20,199 bases of DNA from Thermoplasmata archaeon (GCA_019594195.1 JAFDTP010000029.1:1-20199); one strand, 5' to 3'; counted from the stretch's first letter, positions 6,505 to 13,675 are shown. Numbers and translations are program-made. Notes: a model not told the origin generated them from the sequence alone.

Positions 6505-6741
6505 TCAATCCTCCTCCGGTATCTTTATCTTTATTCTCCACTCATCGTTTTCGTCTTCAACACTCAGAAGTTCTAAACCGAGTTCCTCAACAGCCATAGG
6601 TATCTCTTCCTTGGACTCTGGATGGTTCCCTATCACCTCGATCACATCTCCGGGAGAAGCCTTCCTAACAGCCTTTCTAGTTTCTACCAGCGGTACAGGA
6701 CATGTCTCTCCTAAAACATCACAAGTCAGTGACTCTGCCAT
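6505..6741 (-). CDS. tusA: TusA-family sulfur carrier
   Basis: This 78-residue protein has the TusA signature GETCPVPLVETRKAV, in which Cys14 of the CPxP motif carries the persulfide, followed by PGDVIEVIGNHPESKEEIP. TusA proteins accept sulfur from cysteine desulfurases or DsrE-type proteins and pass it to tRNA thiolation, molybdenum-cofactor or Fe-S pathways. An additional Cys7 (LTCDVLG) is present. An in-frame GTG lies at 6750, but GGAAGTGA positioned just before the ATG at 6741 favours the shorter form. It is the first gene of the four-gene sulfur operon, and its end is 1 base from the dsrE-like start. Confidence 0.92.
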   Translation of the reverse strand: MAESLTCDVLGETCPVPLVETRKAVRKASPGDVIEVIGNHPESKEEIPMAVEELGLELLSVEDENDEWRIKIKIPEED

Positions 6742-6762
6742 ATCATTCACTTCCTATCAACT

Positions 6763-6772
6763 ATTATATTAT
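6763..6772 (-). promoter_or_regulatory. Candidate TATA box of the sulfur operon
   Basis: An ATAATATAAT-type stretch lies on the minus strand about 26 nt before the tusA ATG, in the 76-bp gap after pelota. A second A/T stretch near 6783-6790 (CCATAAAGA) could instead give a short leader containing the ribosome-binding site. Confidence 0.4.
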
Positions 6773-6817
6773 CGTGTAATAGTCTTTATGGAAAACGAGG
6801 CATGATCGATCATAGAT

Positions 6818-7861
6818 TCACTCTATCTTGTATCTTAACAGGGCACCTACTTCACCTAGAGCCTCTAACTTTTCTCCACCTTCGTGAGTACTGCTTATGA
6901 CGATCACCTCGCCGCCGAGTTCCTCGACCTTCTCCATCAGTCTTTCTCCTTCCTCATCCCTCACTTTAGTGTCCAGGATGAGTAGTGTTTCAACGGCACC
7001 TATCTTAACGGCTTTTTTCACGTTCTCTATCCCGTAAGAATAAGCACCGTCTTTCTTAATCTCTCTCAAAAGTCCCTCCACCTGTTCGCTCTCATAGGAC
7101 ATGCGCTGTCCCCCTAAAGCTTCCCTTTCTTTACCCTTTTTTATGACTTCGTTCACTCCGGTCATGCCGCCCTCACCAGCGGGGATGACCTCGGCGTTCT
7201 TCACCAGTTCGGGATGATTACGCTTGCAGTGCTCAAAAAAATCTTCCTTAGTAAATCCAGGACCTAATATAACCAAAGGTTCGCCCGGATCTATCATGGT
7301 CTCTAGTTTTTCAACGATCTTTTCGAAGAACTCCTCCCTTGTCATCTTCTCGGAGTCGTACATCTTGCCGCCTCTGTTAGGAGACATATGGGCCATCTCT
7401 TTAACGCCGTACTGTCTCATTATGGCAAGTGTGGCTTCTTGCTCCTCTAAAGCCACAAATGTGATAAGGGGCTCCTCGCTCCTTTCAACAGCCTCTTCTA
7501 ATCTATCAAGTTCGTGATCTTTCCATTCTTTGATGATGGTCAGTTCGTCGCTCTCAGTGAGATTCAAAGTGTGATAAGAGCCGTGATCTTGAGGGCCCTC
7601 AACGATAACCCCCAGGATCCTCAGTCTGTCAGTGAATTCATGAAACTCGACCTTTTCCACCTCTATATTTAGTCTCATCCTTTTTTTCTCGCCTCTTTCC
7701 GACCGTATCTTATCTCTTTGCGTTTCCTCCCTCCTATAAGTTACAGCGGATACCTCATCTCCCGGATCGATTATATTCTTGAGATGCCAAAGATCGTCTA
7801 GATTATCTATGCGTATTTTGATTTTCCCTTCTCTCTTGTCCTGGTGGAGTATCTTCATCAT
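6818..7861 (-). CDS. pelA: Pelota (Dom34), ribosome-rescue factor
   Basis: This full-length 347-residue aPelota is the archaeal partner of aEF1A/ABCE1 in splitting stalled ribosomes. The N-terminal Sm-like domain has the family feature IDNLDDLWHLKNIIDPGDEV. A central domain contains PLVILGPGFTKEDFFEHCK, and a C-terminal eL30-like domain carries VETLLILDTKVRD and EVIVISSTHEGGEKL. Pelota lacks the GGQ peptide-release motif of aRF1, and none is present here. Two adjacent ATGs (7861 and 7858) are possible, and a TTATTAA box at 7882-7888 is placed for leaderless initiation at either. The gene is divergent from the GGCT-like gene and lies upstream of, but separated by 76 bp from, the sulfur operon. 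Confidence 0.93.
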   Translation of the reverse strand: MMKILHQDKREGKIKIRIDNLDDLWHLKNIIDPGDEVSAVTYRREETQRDKIRSERGEKKRMRLNIEVEKVEFHEFTDRLRILGVIVEGPQDHGSYHTLNLTESDELTIIKEWKDHELDRLEEAVERSEEPLITFVALEEQEATLAIMRQYGVKEMAHMSPNRGGKMYDSEKMTREEFFEKIVEKLETMIDPGEPLVILGPGFTKEDFFEHCKRNHPELVKNAEVIPAGEGGMTGVNEVIKKGKEREALGGQRMSYESEQVEGLLREIKKDGAYSYGIENVKKAVKIGAVETLLILDTKVRDEEGERLMEKVEELGGEVIVISSTHEGGEKLEALGEVGALLRYKIE

Positions 7862-7880
7862 CTTCAGTAAAAAGTACTAC

Positions 7881-7949
7881 CTTAATAACATCTGTCATCG
7901 CTCTTACAGAAAGGCCCTTGGTTCACTATCACCTGAAAAGTATTAAAGG
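7881..7949. promoter_or_regulatory. Divergent promoter region between pelota and the GGCT-like gene
   Basis: On the minus strand a TTATTAA box (7882-7888) is about 24-27 nt before the pelota ATGs. On the plus strand TATTAAAGG (7941-7949) is about 25 nt before the ATG at 7970. Both fit leaderless archaeal promoters. Confidence 0.5.
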
Positions 7950-7969
7950 AACTCCGAGTTTTGATAAGC

Positions 7970-8455
7970 ATGATCGAAACAGTAGAATATTTCGCTTACG
8001 GAAGCAATCTTAGCAGACAGCAGATGAAAGAGAGAAACATAGAAGTGATAAAAGCAGAAGTAGTCGAACTGCCAGGATGGAAATTGACATTCACAGTACA
8101 CTCCGAAAGATGGAGAGGTGGTGCCGGCGATATCGTTCCAAAACTCGATAAAAGAGTTGAGGGGGTAGTTTACACAATACCTAAAGACGACCTAAGTGAA
8201 TTAGACCACTATGAGGGAAGAAAAGTCGAAAACGATATGGAGACCGGCATGTACAGAAGGCAGCATATACCCGTCAAAAAAACCTCTGGTTGGGTGACTG
8301 TTCTCACATACCTAGTAAATCGAACTGAAGAATACAGATCAGAGATCCATCTGAAGCCATCGGAAGAATACATGGAAACCATAATATGTGGTGCCGAAGA
8401 ACACGGATTGAGTGAAGACTATATCTCAACACTCGAAAACATAAAGTGCAGATAA
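7970..8455 (+). CDS. Gamma-glutamylcyclotransferase (GGCT/AIG2)-like protein
   Basis: This 161-residue protein has the GGCT fold signature EYFAYGSNLSRQQMKER at the N-terminus, a VEGVVYTIPKDDLSELD segment, and LDHYEG holding the likely catalytic Glu. Then comes MYRRQHIPVK, typical of the family. Members cyclise gamma-glutamyl peptides or amines to 5-oxoproline, but many archaeal members are uncharacterised, so the substrate is unknown. A TTG at 7961 is in frame; I chose the ATG at 7970 because the TATA-like box is spaced for a leaderless transcript there. It is monocistronic and followed by the inverted repeat at 8489-8533. Confidence 0.82.
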   Translation: MIETVEYFAYGSNLSRQQMKERNIEVIKAEVVELPGWKLTFTVHSERWRGGAGDIVPKLDKRVEGVVYTIPKDDLSELDHYEGRKVENDMETGMYRRQHIPVKKTSGWVTVLTYLVNRTEEYRSEIHLKPSEEYMETIICGAEEHGLSEDYISTLENIKCR

Positions 8456-8488
8456 TGAGGATATGCTCCGAGGGTTATTCACATTTTA

Positions 8489-8533
8489 TAGTAAAAGAGC
8501 CGACTATTTACACCGAAAGAGGCTCTTTTACTA
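8489..8533. repeat. Perfect 13-bp inverted repeat between convergent genes
   Basis: TAGTAAAAGAGCC (8489-8501) and GGCTCTTTTACTA (8521-8533) are exact reverse complements around a 19-nt loop. The repeat lies between the GGCT-like stop (8455) and the Alba stop (8586). As RNA it forms a strong hairpin on either strand and could be a bidirectional terminator or 3'-end stabiliser. It lacks the long U-tract usual for archaeal termination. Confidence 0.7.
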
Positions 8534-8585
8534 GTTGTGGATGGGGGCACGTTCGTTCAAAAAGTTCCGACTTCAACTATAATTC

Positions 8586-8858
8586 CTATCTTTTAAGAGT
8601 TATCTCCATGGAGGAAACGTTAGTGGTCCCTCCTTCGTCGTCATCTAACTTCTCAGTATCGGTCCTGATATCGGTTATCTTCGCCTCCTCGATGAATCGA
8701 TGCCTGGTGATCTCTGCGACATCTACCGCTTTACTGATAGCTCTCCCACGAGCTTTTATCACTACTTCGTCGCTTCCGCTGCTGAACTGGGTCATGACAG
8801 CCTGGACATAACTCATCGTTTCTTTGCTCCCGATAAATACAGTATTCTCTTCATCCAT
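8586..8858 (-). CDS. albA: Alba DNA/RNA-binding chromatin protein
   Basis: This 90-residue Alba protein carries the near-invariant core EVVIKARGRAISKAVDVAEI and a C-terminal SSMEITLKR strand. Alba dimers coat DNA and bind RNA. The N-terminal lysine pair that contacts DNA in Sulfolobus Alba (GKKPVMNYV) is here GSKETMSYV. One Lys (the regulated site, or its neighbour) is replaced by Ser, and the beta-hairpin carries an acidic KLDDDEGG loop, so affinity for nucleic acid may differ. An in-frame TTG exists at 8873, but AGAGGTGA four bases before the ATG at 8858 fixes the start. Confidence 0.94.
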   Translation of the reverse strand: MDEENTVFIGSKETMSYVQAVMTQFSSGSDEVVIKARGRAISKAVDVAEITRHRFIEEAKITDIRTDTEKLDDDEGGTTNVSSMEITLKR

Positions 8859-8885
8859 CGTTTCACCTCTCAAAAATGATAAGGT

Positions 8886-8900
8886 TATAAGTTGTATATA
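8886..8900 (-). promoter_or_regulatory. Promoter of the Alba gene
   Basis: TATA-like sequences TATATAC (8894-8900) and TTATAA (8886-8891) on the minus strand lie 28-42 nt before the Alba ATG. The distal one would leave a short leader containing the AGAGGTGA ribosome-binding site. Confidence 0.45.
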
Positions 8901-8930
8901 CCGTTTTAGTCAGGGAAAATCAAAGATAAG

Positions 8931-8936
8931 AAAAAA
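8931..8936 (-). terminator. T6 terminator after the small Cys-rich gene
   Basis: On the minus strand a C/T-rich stretch followed by TTTTTT lies about 35 nt past the stop at 8970. This supports transcription of that small gene on this strand. Confidence 0.45.
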
Positions 8937-8969
8937 GGAGGGAGGGTGATTATCGTGATTTATGATATC

Positions 8970-9179
8970 TTATCTTATACATTCCAACCCTATGGCACGG
9001 TCGAAACATTCTTTTATTTCGTCCTGGTCCACATGATGTTTCGCTCTCTCTAAACACTCTACTAAATGACAATCATCTTCAGCGGAAGTATCACCAAATT
9101 CGGCATGTTTGCCTTGCCTTCTCACCGTATCTTTGTCTAGCATGTGCGCGTACAGTTGCACATTCGTACAACTATACAT
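8970..9179 (-). CDS. Small Cys-rich protein of unknown function
   Basis: I do not recognise this protein. The longest form is 69 residues. It contains Cys4, Cys37, Cys42, Cys58 and Cys67 and a probably helical body (LVECLERAKHHVDQDEIKECF), with His residues nearby that could bind metal or an Fe-S cluster. The start is uncertain: ATG 9179, GTG 9161 and ATG 9143 are all in frame. A consensus TTTATAAA box at 9190-9197 predicts a transcript start near 9167, inside the first codons of the longest form, which favours the shorter forms (57-63 residues with four Cys). The 28-bp palindrome at 9150-9177 then sits on the transcription start, and a T6 terminator follows the stop. These signals make the gene more credible than its length alone would. 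Confidence 0.55.
   Translation of the reverse strand: MYSCTNVQLYAHMLDKDTVRRQGKHAEFGDTSAEDDCHLVECLERAKHHVDQDEIKECFDRAIGLECIR
9150..9177. promoter_or_regulatory. Operator-like 28-bp imperfect palindrome
   Basis: The arms GTACAGTTGCAC (9150-9161) and GTACAACTATAC (9166-9177) match as reverse complements at 10 of 12 positions around the spacer ATTC. The centre is about 30 bp downstream of the TATA box on the minus strand, so a dimeric regulator bound here would cover the transcription start of the small Cys-rich gene. Confidence 0.55.
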
Positions 9180-9189
9180 AAGCTTTTTG

Positions 9190-9197
9190 TTTATAAA
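9190..9197 (-). promoter_or_regulatory. TATA box of the small Cys-rich gene
   Basis: TTTATAAA, the best match to the archaeal TATA consensus in the window, reads on the minus strand. It predicts a transcript start near 9167. Confidence 0.5.
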
Positions 9198-9277
9198 CTA
9201 AAAATTATCATTAAAGTTGCTTTGCACATCGCCCTAAACACAAAGATTATACTTTTCTAAACTTATCACCAAAACAG

Positions 9278-9715
9278 ATGAGCCCAGTAAGGATTTCAAA
9301 GAGAGAGGACCTAGAAAGGATCCATCAGATAGCCAGAATGTCTCTAGAAGAAGAATATACCGGAGAATTATTCGTAGCTATAATGGAGATGTGGAACGAA
9401 GGTTTTTTGGTCTACGAAGTTAACGGCGAAATCATAGGCTTCATCTGCGGTACGATCGTAGATCAGGATAGTGTCAGAGTGCTCATGTTAGCCGTACATC
9501 CACTTTACAGGAATCGTGGTGTAGGGAGTGAACTACTTCAGAGATTTGTAGAGGTGAGTTCTTCTTTAGGGGTCAAAAGGATCATTTTAGAGGTCAGGGT
9601 GAGCAGCTCGAAGGCGATAAAGTTCTATCAAAAAAGAGGTTTTCAGATCACGGAGAAACTCAAAGACTTCTATACTAACGGGGAAAATGCGTATAAAATG
9701 GCTAGATATCTATAA
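9278..9715 (+). CDS. RimI-like GNAT N-acetyltransferase
   Basis: This 145-residue GNAT-fold enzyme is predicted to transfer acetyl from acetyl-CoA to protein N-termini, as archaeal RimI/Ard1 (NatA-like) proteins do. The CoA pyrophosphate loop is R78-NRGVG, following the beta-4 strand LMLAVHPLY. The C-terminal part has EVRVSSSKAIKFYQKRGF and then DFYTNGENAYKM, a signature of the RimI group. Function on ribosomal protein S18 versus general N-termini cannot be told. It starts at ATG 9278, with ATTATACT (9246-9253) about 28 nt upstream, suggesting a leaderless message. It is divergent from the small Cys-rich gene. Confidence 0.88.
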   Translation: MSPVRISKREDLERIHQIARMSLEEEYTGELFVAIMEMWNEGFLVYEVNGEIIGFICGTIVDQDSVRVLMLAVHPLYRNRGVGSELLQRFVEVSSSLGVKRIILEVRVSSSKAIKFYQKRGFQITEKLKDFYTNGENAYKMARYL

Positions 9716-9788
9716 GATCATTTAGAATATCTCTTAAGAGCAGATATTAAATATATGATGCCATATAATGATGAAAGGGTAGCATACA

Positions 9789-11405
9789 ATGGATATCAAC
9801 CAAAGATTTGAAGATTTTGAAAAAGAAGTGTTCGATACTTTTATCGAGAGAAATCCGATCCTTGCAACACATCTCGGGATACATGAGCATGATCATAGAC
9901 TACCAGATTTTACTGAAGAGAAACTCTTAGAAGATATAGAACTGATAGAAAATTGGCTAGAAAAACTAAAGGAGTTCGACGATGATGGGCTAAATGAAGA
10001 AAACGAACTCGCTAAAAAACTCGGGATACATATATTCGAGCTACAGCTTTTCGACTTGAAAGAACTCAAACGGTGGAAAGAGAATCCTCAAGCACCGAAC
10101 TCTATCGGTTCGTCTTTGCTTTTACTTCTAAAAAGAGAGTTCGCACCTCTCGAGGAGAGATTGAGAAGTATAATATCTAGAATAAAAGAAGTTCCCAGGA
10201 TGTTAGAGGAGGAAAGATCGAGGATCGAAGAGCCAGTTAAGATCTGGGTCGATATGGCTATAGAATCTGCGCAACAGCTGCCGATGCTTTTCAAATTGAT
10301 ACAGATGTTGGTTAAAGAAGAAGGTTTCGATGACTCCAGGATGGAGGAGATCAACGAAGCCATAAGGGAAGCCGATGAAGCATTGGATGAATATATAGAG
10401 TGGCTGAATAAAGAAAAAAGAGAAGGAAAAACTGATTACACGATAAGTGAAGAAAAGTATGAAAAATTATTGGAGAAAAGGGAGCTTGGATACGACTCCC
10501 AGGAGATACTCGAGATAGGCGAAGAATTACTAGAAAAGGCGAAAAAAGATATGGAAAAATACGCAGAGCAGATCGATCCTGAAATGACGGTTGAAGAGGC
10601 CGTTGAAAAGGTTGAATCAAATACACCAGATAGTTTTGAAGATGCTTTAAAGTGGTATGAGGAAGGTTTAGAAGATGCGAAGCAATTCATCGAAAAAAAG
10701 GACCTTGCAACTATACCCGACGATGAAGAGATAGAGGTCATCGAAACCCCGGAGTACATGAGAAACATCATACCCTTCGCGGCTTATATATCACCAGCAA
10801 AATTTGATGAGACCAAGAAAGGTATATATGTGGTCACACCTCCTCACGATGAAGAAAACCTTAAAAATTATTCATACTGGGATGTAAGGAACACTACCGT
10901 ACACGAAGGATATCCAGGGCACCACCTACAGTTGGCTGCAGCCACCATGAACGATGATGTTTTTAGAATATTCTCTCACGCTACCGAGACCGTTGAAGGT
11001 TGGGCTCACTATTGTGAAGAGATGATGAAAGAACACGGGTTCGACGATACACCCGAAGCAAGACTTATACAGTCAAAAGATATAGTTTGGAGGGCTGCCC
11101 GGATAATAGTGGACGTGAAACTGAGTACGGGCAAGATGTCTTTCGAAGAAGCTGTAGAGTACTTGGTCGATCAAGTGGGCATGGATGAAGAAGATGCAAA
11201 AAAGGAAGTCAAAAGGTATACTCAAAATCCCGCCTACCAGCTCAGCTATCTTCTAGGAAAAAAAATGATAAAAGAACTAAAAGATGACGTGAAAGAAGAG
11301 ATGGGGGACGACTTCAGCGAAAAATTCTTCCATGATACCATACTTTACGCTGGAAGTGTCCCTATGAAATACCTAAAAGAGATATTTGAAAGGAAAATAA
11401 ATTAG
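9789..11405 (+). CDS. DUF885-family putative zinc metallohydrolase
   Basis: This 538-residue protein belongs to DUF885. The N-terminal two-thirds are helical and highly acidic, with the family opening in which residues near NPILATHLGIHEHDHRLPD occur. The diagnostic motif HEGYPGHH is at 372-379, followed by EGWAHYCEEMM from residue 403 and a conserved R-A-R-IIVD region, then a YTQNPAYQLSYLLGK segment. The two His and the Glu of these motifs are the likely metal site, so a peptidase-like or other hydrolase activity is inferred; no substrate is established that I can name. It has no signal peptide, so it is cytoplasmic. A TATA-like CATATAAT at 9762-9769 lies about 24 nt before the ATG, so the message is probably leaderless and monocistronic. 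Confidence 0.87.
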   Translation: MDINQRFEDFEKEVFDTFIERNPILATHLGIHEHDHRLPDFTEEKLLEDIELIENWLEKLKEFDDDGLNEENELAKKLGIHIFELQLFDLKELKRWKENPQAPNSIGSSLLLLLKREFAPLEERLRSIISRIKEVPRMLEEERSRIEEPVKIWVDMAIESAQQLPMLFKLIQMLVKEEGFDDSRMEEINEAIREADEALDEYIEWLNKEKREGKTDYTISEEKYEKLLEKRELGYDSQEILEIGEELLEKAKKDMEKYAEQIDPEMTVEEAVEKVESNTPDSFEDALKWYEEGLEDAKQFIEKKDLATIPDDEEIEVIETPEYMRNIIPFAAYISPAKFDETKKGIYVVTPPHDEENLKNYSYWDVRNTTVHEGYPGHHLQLAAATMNDDVFRIFSHATETVEGWAHYCEEMMKEHGFDDTPEARLIQSKDIVWRAARIIVDVKLSTGKMSFEEAVEYLVDQVGMDEEDAKKEVKRYTQNPAYQLSYLLGKKMIKELKDDVKEEMGDDFSEKFFHDTILYAGSVPMKYLKEIFERKIN

Positions 11406-11440
11406 AGATCGTGTTGACCAGCATTCGATAAAGGACCTTA

Positions 11441-11947
11441 TCACTCATCGACTAGTTCATCCGCAGTTATCAGAGGTACGAGTTCAACACCTATCTCTTT
11501 CAATTTTTCTTCTGCACCTTCCTTCCTATCTACTACGACCAAAACTTTATTGACTTCAGCTCCGGAATCTCTCAATATCTCAACGGTTTCAACTGCTGAG
11601 CCTCCAGTTGTAGTAACGTCTTCTACCACAGTCACTACTTCGCCTTCTTCTAGATCTCCTTCTATCCTTCCTTCGGTTCCGTGACCTTTACTTTTTTTCC
11701 TGACCATCAAAAAGGGCAGATCTTTCTTAAGAGAGACTGCAGAGGCTATCGGTACCGCTCCAAGTTCCATCCCTGCTATCTTCTTTCCGTCGACCTCTCT
11801 AGCCATTTTAGATGCTATCATCTGGAGTATGTCCGGCCTAGTACTCGCCAATTTTATATCCACATAATAATTGCTTTTTTTACCTGAGGTCAAAGTGAAC
11901 TCCCCATATTTTATCGCTCCGCAATTTTCCAACATCTTTTTCAACAT
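11441..11947 (-). CDS. pyrE: Orotate phosphoribosyltransferase
   Basis: This 168-residue enzyme attaches the ribose phosphate of PRPP to orotate, the fifth step of UMP synthesis. The PRPP-binding loop is VVEDVTTTGGSA, and the N-terminal part has FTLTSGKKSNYYVD followed by LASTRPDILQMIA. The flexible catalytic loop is RKKSKGHGTEG. The length fits the short archaeal form. In-frame TTG (11959) and GTG (11956) codons precede it, but GGTGA overlapping the carS stop lies five to six bases before the ATG at 11947, the preferred start. It is the last gene after the creatininase-family gene and carS. Confidence 0.95.
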   Translation of the reverse strand: MLKKMLENCGAIKYGEFTLTSGKKSNYYVDIKLASTRPDILQMIASKMAREVDGKKIAGMELGAVPIASAVSLKKDLPFLMVRKKSKGHGTEGRIEGDLEEGEVVTVVEDVTTTGGSAVETVEILRDSGAEVNKVLVVVDRKEGAEEKLKEIGVELVPLITADELVDE

Positions 11948-11952
11948 TTTTT

Positions 11953-12489
11953 TCACCAAGGTTCTTCCTTCAAACCGAGTTTATATCCCAATATATTTAC
12001 CGCACGATGCAAAAAGGGAACACCTATAATTATAATTAACGTACCCATCCAAGAATTCCCTTCGATATGCATCATGTAAAACCAATTTGGATCAACTATG
12101 ATCACAAAGAAAAAAGCTCCGATTATAAAATCATATCTGTCAAGTATAGGAGAACTAGTACCTCTTTCGATACCTTTCCGTCTTTTCACAAAACTAGCTC
12201 CTATATCGCCTATCAAAGCCCCAAATGAAAGAGTTGATATGACTACGATCCCACGGGGTAAAGAAGGATATATGTAGTAGTTAGATGATAATAATTGTAT
12301 AGCCAGGCCGATCAGACCCGCACTGAATCCTCCTCCAAAAAGTCCTTGCCATGTCTTACCATCCCCTAGGATTCTTTTACCTTTCCATTTTGTCCCGGCA
12401 TCGATCGGAGGACCTCCTCCGAAGAGGACTGCTAATGAATTGGCTATCATCGCAGGTACGAAAGCTATCACCGTGATAATAGGCTCCAT
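11953..12489 (-). CDS. carS: CDP-archaeol synthase
   Basis: This 178-residue integral membrane enzyme activates unsaturated archaetidic acid with CTP to give CDP-archaeol, the branch point of archaeal phospholipid synthesis. Four or five hydrophobic segments span the protein. The conserved cytoplasmic motif region includes FGGGPPIDAGTKWKGKRIL followed by GDGKTWQG, then GDIGASFVKRRKGIERG and the catalytic-type PILDRYDF. GGTGGAGTG about six bases before the ATG is a good ribosome-binding site. The gene is between the creatininase-family gene (17-bp gap) and pyrE (5-bp gap), so the three are probably one transcript. Confidence 0.95.
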   Translation of the reverse strand: MEPIITVIAFVPAMIANSLAVLFGGGPPIDAGTKWKGKRILGDGKTWQGLFGGGFSAGLIGLAIQLLSSNYYIYPSLPRGIVVISTLSFGALIGDIGASFVKRRKGIERGTSSPILDRYDFIIGAFFFVIIVDPNWFYMMHIEGNSWMGTLIIIIGVPFLHRAVNILGYKLGLKEEPW

Positions 12490-12506
12490 ATTTTACACTC
12501 CACCAC

Positions 12507-13277
12507 CTAATTTAATCGATGAGATATATCCATGACTGTCTTCAACCTTTCGGTCAGTCTTTCTATACCTGCTTTCCATAACTTCTCTCCTTTTTCTTTT
12601 GTCGCTCTTGTAGCGTCCCCGATCACTCCCGTCCTGGTTAGATCATGGGTATTCCATGTATAATTGAATTCGGGATCATGGTCGAATTCCATCTTGGTAT
12701 CAGGAAATTCTACTTCTTCTTCTGGTATGGTCCTTTCGTCGACCATCTCATCTCTGACCGCCAAAACCAATGAAGTCTCAAATTCGCCAGCATGCACATC
12801 GTTATCACTTTCTATGATCTCTTTCCTTTCAGGCTCAAAACTTTCAAAAGAATCTGTTACCACGAGCATACCGGTCTCATTTTTTAACTTCTGGGCCGCG
12901 GTCCTTATTGCGGATTCGTTGCCTCCGTGCCCGTTGTATATATACAGTTTGAAAAAGCCGTGTTGAAGTATCGATCTACCTATATCCAATATCGTTTCTT
13001 CGAGAACATCTGGACTCAAAGTAACAGTACCTGGAAAAGACATGTGATGATCGCTGACCCCATATGGGATGACCGGCAGTATAGGCGGCCTTGGAGGTTC
13101 TAGTCTTTCAACAGCCCTTTCTACGATATGTTCGGCATCGAAAGTGTCCGTGTCAAGAGGTAAGTGAGGGCCGTGCTGCTCTAAACTACCGATGGGCAAA
13201 ATCGCCGTATCGACCATCTCGGATCTTTGGTCAAGTTCCCAACGGTTCATCTCGCCCCATTTTAGCTTTTCTGTCAT
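12507..13277 (-). CDS. Creatininase-family amidohydrolase
   Basis: This 256-residue protein has the creatininase fold with its metal ligands in order: GSLEQHGPHLPLDTD (Glu33, His35, Asp44), NGHGGN (His117) and HAGEFETS (Glu165). In archaea, relatives include the formamide hydrolase ArfB of flavin and F420 synthesis, and elsewhere creatinine amidohydrolase and MftE; the sequence alone does not decide between them. The open frame extends to a TTG at 13337, but the ATG at 13277 places the first strand as other family members have it (MTEKLKWGEMNRWEL). I see no ribosome-binding site before 13277, so that start rests on family comparison. It is followed by carS and pyrE. Confidence 0.85.
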   Translation of the reverse strand: MTEKLKWGEMNRWELDQRSEMVDTAILPIGSLEQHGPHLPLDTDTFDAEHIVERAVERLEPPRPPILPVIPYGVSDHHMSFPGTVTLSPDVLEETILDIGRSILQHGFFKLYIYNGHGGNESAIRTAAQKLKNETGMLVVTDSFESFEPERKEIIESDNDVHAGEFETSLVLAVRDEMVDERTIPEEEVEFPDTKMEFDHDPEFNYTWNTHDLTRTGVIGDATRATKEKGEKLWKAGIERLTERLKTVMDISHRLN

Positions 13278-13395
13278 ACGGTCGTATTTACTTCCTATTT
13301 TTACTTTTTTCGCACCTTTTTCCAAGTCTTTAAACAAGGTACGGACTGAAAGTAGGGAAGTTACTTTTTTATCTTGCTTTTACAGTTATGTATTT

Positions 13396-13644
13396 ATGAC
13401 TTCCAAAAATCCTAGGGACATACTCAATGAATTGAAATGGAGAGAAGAAAAAGATCTAAAAAAGGCGAGTATCTATTATGTTCACCGTGGGGCCCCAGGA
13501 GATTTTAGAGTGATGGAAGGAGAAGAGATAAAAGACTTAGGAAGATCTTTTATAAAAACAGAAGAGGCACATATCCCTTATCATCGAATATTCAAAATAG
13601 AGTATGGAAAAGAAGTGCTTTTAGAGAGAAAATCTGAAAAGTGA
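13396..13644 (+). CDS. UPF0248 / DUF504 protein
   Basis: This 82-residue archaeal protein matches UPF0248: RDILNELKW near the N-terminus, then SIYYVHRGAPGDFRVMEGEEI, LGRSFIKTEE and IPYHRIFKIEYGKEVL. Its molecular role is not established; its distribution suggests a link to RNA processing. The open frame extends far upstream to 13192, but that part lies opposite the creatininase gene. The ATG at 13396 gives the family length. T/A-rich CTTTTTTATC around 13363-13372 is about 28 nt upstream, compatible with leaderless initiation. Confidence 0.85.
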   Translation: MTSKNPRDILNELKWREEKDLKKASIYYVHRGAPGDFRVMEGEEIKDLGRSFIKTEEAHIPYHRIFKIEYGKEVLLERKSEK

Positions 13645-13675
13645 TATGCGGCAGGTTCCTTGTTATCTATAATAT

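Noticed and set aside
8446..8811. A 121-codon open frame on the plus strand.
   Set aside because: Most of it is antisense to Alba, it has no recognisable domain, and its start overlaps the GGCT-like stop only by chance.
8941..9053. A near-perfect Shine-Dalgarno (GGAGGGTGAT) and GTG at 8955 opening a 32-codon hydrophobic frame on the plus strand.
   Set aside because: It lies opposite the small Cys-rich gene, which has better promoter and terminator signals. The purine-rich stretch is explained as the complement of that gene's C/T-rich terminator.
13192..13395. The N-terminal extension of the UPF0248 frame.
   Set aside because: It runs opposite the creatininase-family gene, has no family similarity, and the ATG at 13396 gives the usual length.
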